Source: Paracentrotus lividus (Eukaryota > Echinodermata > Echinoidea > Camarodonta > Echinidae). Taken from it: DNA of 64,000 nucleotides. Of this stretch, positions 58,261 to 64,000 are shown piece after piece; positions within the stretch are counted from its first letter, which is position 1, and every line of letters starts with the position of its first letter. Made by a program: the position numbers and the translations under genes. The stretch covers positions 5,600,804 through 5,664,803 of the forward strand of contig CALNVZ010000641.1 in the NCBI GenBank assembly GCA_940671915.1. Direction: 5' to 3'. The notes beneath the pieces are model-generated. The model ran no database searches, had not been told where the DNA came from, and saw only the letters and a program-made list of their open reading frames with translations.

Positions 58261-60327
58261 CCGTCTTAATGACCGGGACGAGTATATAAACAAGTGTAGG
58301 TTAACATTGTCACTACCATCATATTAGCGCGAGGGAGTGTGATTTCCAACATCAAGGCCCAAAACTACGGGCGAGTTAAAAAGATAATGTATATAACAAA
58401 ATAATGCATATTTTTAAACATGAATACACATGTAATTTAAAAGAGAATAATATGATAACCGCCGGTTTAATTTGATTTTTCGACATAAAAATTACACCGT
58501 AACAAACACAAAAAACAAAAAAATAATTTCGTATTCATTTTTCTCTCTTGTTTTTTCTGAAAAACTAAGATTTCAAACAAGTCTAATGTCTGTTCTTTAA
58601 AAAAACGTGACCTCGGCTTGGCGAGGAGGATCGGGTTGACTCTCAACAGGCACCGGTACCTGACGACCAGTTAGTGAATGAGAGAGAGATGCAGATAGTC
58701 AGATAAAGGGAGTTCAATTGGGGGAGAGTGAAGAGGAGGGATTTACAGAGAGGGGGTGTATAGATACAATTGGACACGGAAACGGAGATGTATAAACAAA
58801 CGACATTAAAAGAAGAAGCGTAAATATTTTCACCCAGCTTCCTCCCCTACCGACGCTCGTCGTGTGGAGTGCGTTACGTACGCGCGTTCGGATTCATATG
58901 ACATGCACTTAAAGGTGGGGTGGTATAAGTGTGGTGGTGATGCCTTGCTCCTAGGTAAAATGGCCACTTGTTTGCCTTCTCTCGAGTGCCAGACGCTACT
59001 GACTTCACCTACCTATCAATTTCTTTGCTCCCTTGGCCAAAGATGAATAGGCATGCAATCAAAGGATACTTATAAGAACGAGTGCAGTGAAGAGTTTGAT
59101 GACGTTTTTTGTTTTACTGGCCGAATTCAAGTAGAAGTGAAATACAGTGGTTAAATTAGGTGATGAGCTATTGATATCTAGGTTTCTCTCCCTATTTTCT
59201 CTCTCCTGCTCCCACTTTATCTTTCTTTCTCTTTTACATACTTGTCATTGAAATGACGCTTTGTGTTTGATTGCGTCATTACAAGCCTCAGTTCATTTGC
59301 GTGGCCTGAATCGGCTATTTTAAACGCACATGCTTTCTTTCTATAATTATGTTTTCCCTTGAGATTTACATTTATGTTGTTTTATGATGTTAGCATGTTT
59401 TGCCATTTTGAGGTGAAATGTAGTTTAAAAATAGTTATTCAGGTAATCTTGGTGATATTTCATGAATCTTGAATTTATGTTTATTATACATATACATTCG
59501 TTACTCGAGCAGGTTAAATTGAAATAAATCCTAGATGTTTAAAGCAGCTTCGGGTGTGACTGATGACCAGTTAGGAATTTGTATTCTCTTCCACAACTGT
59601 CACATTTATTGATTTGCTCCAAGAAGTTGATGTTCAAATTGTTTCTTGACTTTCTTCGAGATTTTTCTATTTAGCCATAACGAGTAACTTTTCTTCTTTA
59701 CCCCTAAGCTGGTTACTTCAATTTTTTAATCGATAGTAGCAAATGAGGATCCTTGTTGCATGGCTTATTGGGTAAAAGTCCCACTGCGAACCAATCGGAA
59801 TGATTATTTAAATCTGCAAAAGATAGTAACTTTTATATCTCAGAGCATTTCAATCGAATTTCCACCGTATTAACCCAAACGTGTGCGATACCGATAAAGC
59901 TGCACTTGTTAAGGTAGGATATGAATATTCTTTGCTCCATGCGATATTAAAAGGACACATGCACCACGCCTGAAATTATGGTAAAATTGAATTCAGAATG
60001 ACCCCTAGCATCCTACTAATATCTCTTCAAAGAGGGTGATATTAATACCCCCAACAAGATTAAAGAGATAAACATTGTAGCCGACTTTGGACAACCAGTG
60101 TGTCGCATTCGCATCACGTAGCGCGCGCGTAGTGGGAATAGTACACTATTTGTTCCTTCGAGTTGTGCCTAGTACGTGATATTTCCCCCCTTTTTATCAA
60201 AATGGCAAATATACTATCGGAAAACAAAATTGAGCCGTGTTGCCAAATTTCGTTTAAATTGCCAAATAACCGTTGCATATTGAAATCCCTAGGCTCTTTT
60301 ATCTTTCGGCCTGGTGTATACTTATGT
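58261..60327. other. No recognised gene
   Basis: AT-rich sequence. Purine-rich agagagag words occur near 58679-58760. The 60-codon plus frame at 58864-59046 and the opposed frames at 60114-60357 have no recognised motif. Confidence 0.45.
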
Positions 60328-60662
60328 GGTATCTCACTTGCCATGAAACGGATTTGAGACTAGTTCGGACGGGTTTGGGATGGGTTTGAGACGGGTTCGA
60401 TACTAGTGCGCGAAAAGTCGTCTCAGAGACGTCTTTTGAGTCGCCCGCGACGTCTCATGAGTTTCCACGACGTCTCATTAGTCGCGGGAAACTAGAAAGT
60501 GTTTATATCATATATATAATCAATCAATTAATCAGTTAATCATTCCAATCATTCAATATATATCTATATTTTTTTCCTCGCGGAGACGTCTCAGAGACTA
60601 TCCGGGAGACTTTTCCGAACGTCCGAGTCGCCGAGGACGTCTCCGCGACGTGAGATACCACC
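60328..60662. mobile_element. ~335-bp MITE with gtggtatctcac ends, rich in GACGTCTC
   Basis: The left gtggtatctcac (60328-60339) faces gtgagatacca at the right (60649-60659). Both halves contain repeated gacgtctc or gagacgtc words, near 60426, 60447, 60466, 60583 and 60633, separated by an AT-rich centre with (caat)n-like words. The element is CpG-rich compared with its surroundings. It is non-coding and its superfamily is not assigned. Confidence 0.65.
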
Positions 60663-61147
60663 GTTAACGTCATCAAATAACCGCCGATGAATGTAGAATT
60701 AAGAAATACAAACTGTCATTAAGGGGTTTCATGTTCGAATCTAAATTTTATCGGTGAGTAATTTGTACTGATTCGAACCAAGTATAGTGATATGGCAATT
60801 TGTCAATATTGGCATAATTTGAAAACGATCTTCAATATAAATGAATTTAACCAGAATTTCGATAAATTTCTGCCTATCATTTTATTGTTGACATTGATTT
60901 TTACGGCGAGAATTTAAAGTAGTTTTGAGGATAGTATTCTTGTGATATTTAGCAGACTTATATTTCAAATTACTGCACAATTAGTTGCAGAGGAAAGATA
61001 TTTTATTGATACTGAAGTAGTGTACCGCGGGATAGGAGTGTTAAGTATTGGCTAATAACAGAACAGATAAGAGAATTATATTTCATAGTGCAAGGTCGAC
61101 AGTTCATGTTTTTTTCCCTCTAAGTACTTGCGTGGTTGTCGACAAAT
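60663..61147. other. No recognised feature
   Basis: AT-rich sequence between the MITE and the LINE 3' end. Confidence 0.5.
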
Positions 61148-62690
61148 TTTATTTATTTTTTTATATTTATTGTCTTTTTACCCAGGGTAGCCTGTTCAGT
61201 GGTTAGACACTGTTGTAAACCAGGGCCTGCACATATAACATAAAACAATCATAGAAACACATAATATAAATAACATGAACACAAATAAATGAAAATTGAC
61301 ATTATTACATCACAATACAATTACAATAGGGGAAAGATATGGTCATTGAAAAAGAACCGGTATCAGAAATTCAGCAAGAAACAAGGAAAATTATTTAGGT
61401 ATACAATTTTCATTTCGGTTACATACATAAAATTTTATCTTATATATTAATTAACTGGGTGTGATGAATTTAACAAAATAGCATTATACAAGATTGAAAT
61501 TAGAGTTAACTAAAATTACATCCCTTAAACACTGTTTGATTTACTTAGTAAACAAAATATAACATTATACGAGAAGGTGATTGTTGTCATATATTAATAT
61601 TCATAGGACTTACTCGATTATTTTGTAACATTTTAAAATTTACTTTCCATAGAACATATCTTCCCTTAAAACATATTACATACGATACACATATTAAGAA
61701 TTCATTAAAATTCACATTCATAGTAATATTTAAAAGAATGCATAAGGTTTGTCATTTAAACAAATTTATACATACTCTCGATTATAAATCACTGACCATG
61801 CAACAAAGGGCATAATGCATGTAATATAAGTCCATCATGATGTTCTTGCTAATCTCCAGAATAGCCGTGAATGCTTCTTTAGTCGTGCATTATTTAAGGG
61901 CTGAAGGGAGCCCGTTCCACAAAAGTGACCTTCATGAGAGAAGCTTTATTTTTCCCCATTTGAGTTTTGACCATTGGCACGCACCAAACCTTGTGAGGTG
62001 GCACCCCTCGTGCGGTGAGTATGCACACTATTACTTTTCGTAAACATATCAGAGATATTTGGGGCACCAGTATACTGCATTATATAACAACTTACATTTT
62101 TGAAATTTCCACTTTTTTTCAATGGTTACCCATTTCAAGTTAGACAGTACATCAACAGTAGGTGTCATCAAAATTGCATTTGAGGACCAGTCCTAATTGC
62201 CATTTTTTTTATGTTGGGGTAATGAGAATATTCTTTATGTATTGTGAACAGTTTACCCAAGAAAAGCTGCAGTAATCAAAATGAGGAGTTATCAAGGCAT
62301 TAGCTAGAAGTCCACTATCGACAGTTAAGTATTTTCTTAATCTACTATAAGGCTATGCGTGAGCCTATTTTTCTGCTAGTTACCTCAACTTGTTTTTGCC
62401 AGGTGAGCGACTCGTCCAACCACGTATCCAAGAGTATTTGAAATTTGGTACTCTTCAAGAATGTGGACTATCGACCTTCACATTTAGGGGGTTTGCATTT
62501 TTCAGAGTTTGTTGGAGGTACCAAATAACAACATAAATTTTGACTTTTCAGGAGTGTATAGTCGATTTGCTACTAACCATTTACTTATTCTCTGTAGATC
62601 TGCATTGATATTCTGTTTCAATATTCTTCGGCACATTTGGCACTGAACACTAATAAGTGTCGTCAGCATAGAGCATAATACTTAACCAAA
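61148..62690 (-). mobile_element. 5'-truncated CR1/Jockey-type LINE, pol C-terminal part, decayed
   Basis: On the minus strand the copy opens at the reverse transcriptase active site: SIMLYADDT (YADDT at 62656-62670) carries the two catalytic aspartates. Downstream in order come ADLQRISKWLVANRLY and KSKFMLLFGTSNKL (62502-62645), ANALITPHFDYCSFSW (about 62212-62330), LKWVTIEKKWKFQKCKLLY (about 62060-62173) and SDMFTKSN...TRGATS (about 61940-62060), matching the thumb and C-terminal region of CR1/L2/Jockey polymerases. Each block is in a different frame or ends in a stop, so the protein is dead. A 3' UTR follows, with accctgggtaaaaa and an (AAATAAA)-like tail at 61148-61175. The endonuclease and the RT N-terminal part are missing, the usual 5' truncation. 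Confidence 0.85.
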
Positions 62691-64000
62691 TGCATGCATT
62701 CAGACGTGATTTTAGACTAAAATGCGTTTGATTTCTCTGAAAGTTGGAACTCGAATCTCATACTGTCTTCACTACGTTACCAATCAAAAAGTGAAACGGC
62801 ACAAAGCAGAAGAATAGCAGACATGAATAGCAAACCAATTACCCCCAAGTTCGTGTCATGAAACAAACCAAATTTGCCGTCGCATGCACTGAATGTATCA
62901 ATCAGAATGATTTCTCTGGCCACCGACATTTGACGATTCTGGTCACCTCATAAATAACACAATTATGCCATTAGGTATGACGATGAGAAAATGATTGAAG
63001 AACGAAAATGACAAAATGAAAAGAAGTTGACTTATATTTCCTTCATTTGTGATGCCAAAGAGCTTATTCTAGGAACTCTCTCCCTCCGTTTTACCATGTT
63101 GAAAGAAAAAAAATTGCATAACGTAGACATGGTGAAACACTCGCACACAAACACACACGCACAAACGCACACACACACACACACACAAACATATATACAT
63201 GTTTATATATTGCTTCGTATATGCGTCATTACCACATTAAGTTCCGCAAATGATATGAGTTCTGTCCTCGACACGAATCTCAAACTTATGATTGGACAAC
63301 AACAAGGGTGGAGAAAGCATTTTATAATATAAGAAGCTTAAAAACCAAGTCATGTTTTCAAGCTTTCCCGAATGATAAAAACCCCGTCGACTACCCACAC
63401 CGTCTTTTCCACTCGCAAAGTATATCAAAAACATTAATATTTCATCAGAACCTTTTCTCATTTTTATGTTTTTGTATGAAATCTTTTTTATCTGTATTCA
63501 GCTTTCAAACATTAACACAAAGAGAACAAATGACTCGAAGAAGCGCTCTAGAGAATCAAGATAATATCACCCGATGGATGTAGGAACCGTAAAGCCAGTA
63601 AAAGGAGATTTGAATAGAAAAGGAGATTATAGAGATCACTTCTATCATAAAATGCGCCATCTCGATGTCTGGTCATTGTTTCTTTCTTATACTCGTTGAC
63701 AGAAGTAATCCACTTTACCGAAGTAATACTAATAGCTTCGATTGCGTGTTTTTTAAGAGTAAAGCATTAATAAAGAGAAATATGGCTTATGGTGTTGTCT
63801 TTTTATTAGTTACACTTTTAAGAAAGTAGAGAAAAGCCGGAAAAGTGCTGCGATAAGTTCCTGACAAATTAGTTGCATACATTAGTTCTACAATTAATGC
63901 CCCACGAAAGGCACTGCCGTATCGATAAAGTGATTCATGAGAAGGGCATATCTGGAAAACTCTCCCGATAATGCACCATGTCAGTAGGTTATCGCTTAAA
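62691..64000. other. No recognised gene; (CA)n at 63141-63186
   Basis: AT-rich sequence. The 101-codon plus frame (63027-63332) includes the CA microsatellite (His-Thr repeats), and the frames at 63237-63583 have no recognised motif. No gene is supported up to the window end. Confidence 0.45.

Noticed and set aside
60731..60778. tRNA-like gttcgaatc/gattcgaac words
   Set aside because: They form a small inverted pair with no D-arm or anticodon-arm structure around them.

Overview
The window is eukaryotic genomic DNA that is almost entirely non-coding. It is AT-rich and scattered with long homopolymers, (TA)n, (GA)n and (CA)n microsatellites, tRNA-derived SINEs, degraded non-LTR retrotransposons and at least a dozen short non-autonomous DNA transposons (MITEs) with terminal inverted repeats. 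There is no bacterial-style gene packing, no ribosome-binding-site pattern and no CRISPR array. The density of foldback MITEs, the SINE/LINE tails ending in (ATT)n or (AAATAAA)n, and motifs such as AGTGGCGGATCC and TTAAAGGARAAGTTCACC suggest a marine invertebrate, most likely a deuterostome such as an echinoderm. This is inferred from general familiarity and was not tested by a search.

Layout. 0-8.4 kb: simple repeats, a CpG-rich MITE (1602-1860), a ~140 bp tandem duplication, a hAT-like MITE and a perfect 33-nt hairpin. 8.4-12.6 kb: a 100-N gap flanked by two near-identical ~2 kb copies, best explained as unmerged overlapping contig ends. 13-18.4 kb: a cluster of six MITEs, including a TTAA-flanked 496 bp palindromic element carrying CRE/E-box motifs. 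18.4-24.8 kb: nothing recognised. 24.8-30.4 kb: decayed tandem repeats and GA/CA-rich tracts. 30.5-36.9 kb: a SINE and several MITEs. 37.8-38.2 kb: the best coding-like segment, of unknown identity and with lesions. 41-44.8 kb: the most unusual part. Two arrays of a 15-bp minisatellite lie in opposite orientation with matching pyrimidine-rich flanks. Between and beside them are a repeat carrying three nuclear-receptor DR1 motifs, a MITE, a second SINE and a perfect 50-bp-arm hairpin. 46.2-47.2 kb: a 1-kb foldback element in a TA site. 50-64 kb: more MITEs, two reverse-transcriptase relics on the minus strand and a possible cytochrome P450 C-terminal fragment.

No intact protein-coding gene can be supported. 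Most open frames are chance frames, antisense frames or translated simple repeats. The window is best read as an intergenic or intronic, transposon-rich interval whose structure is dominated by inverted repeats.
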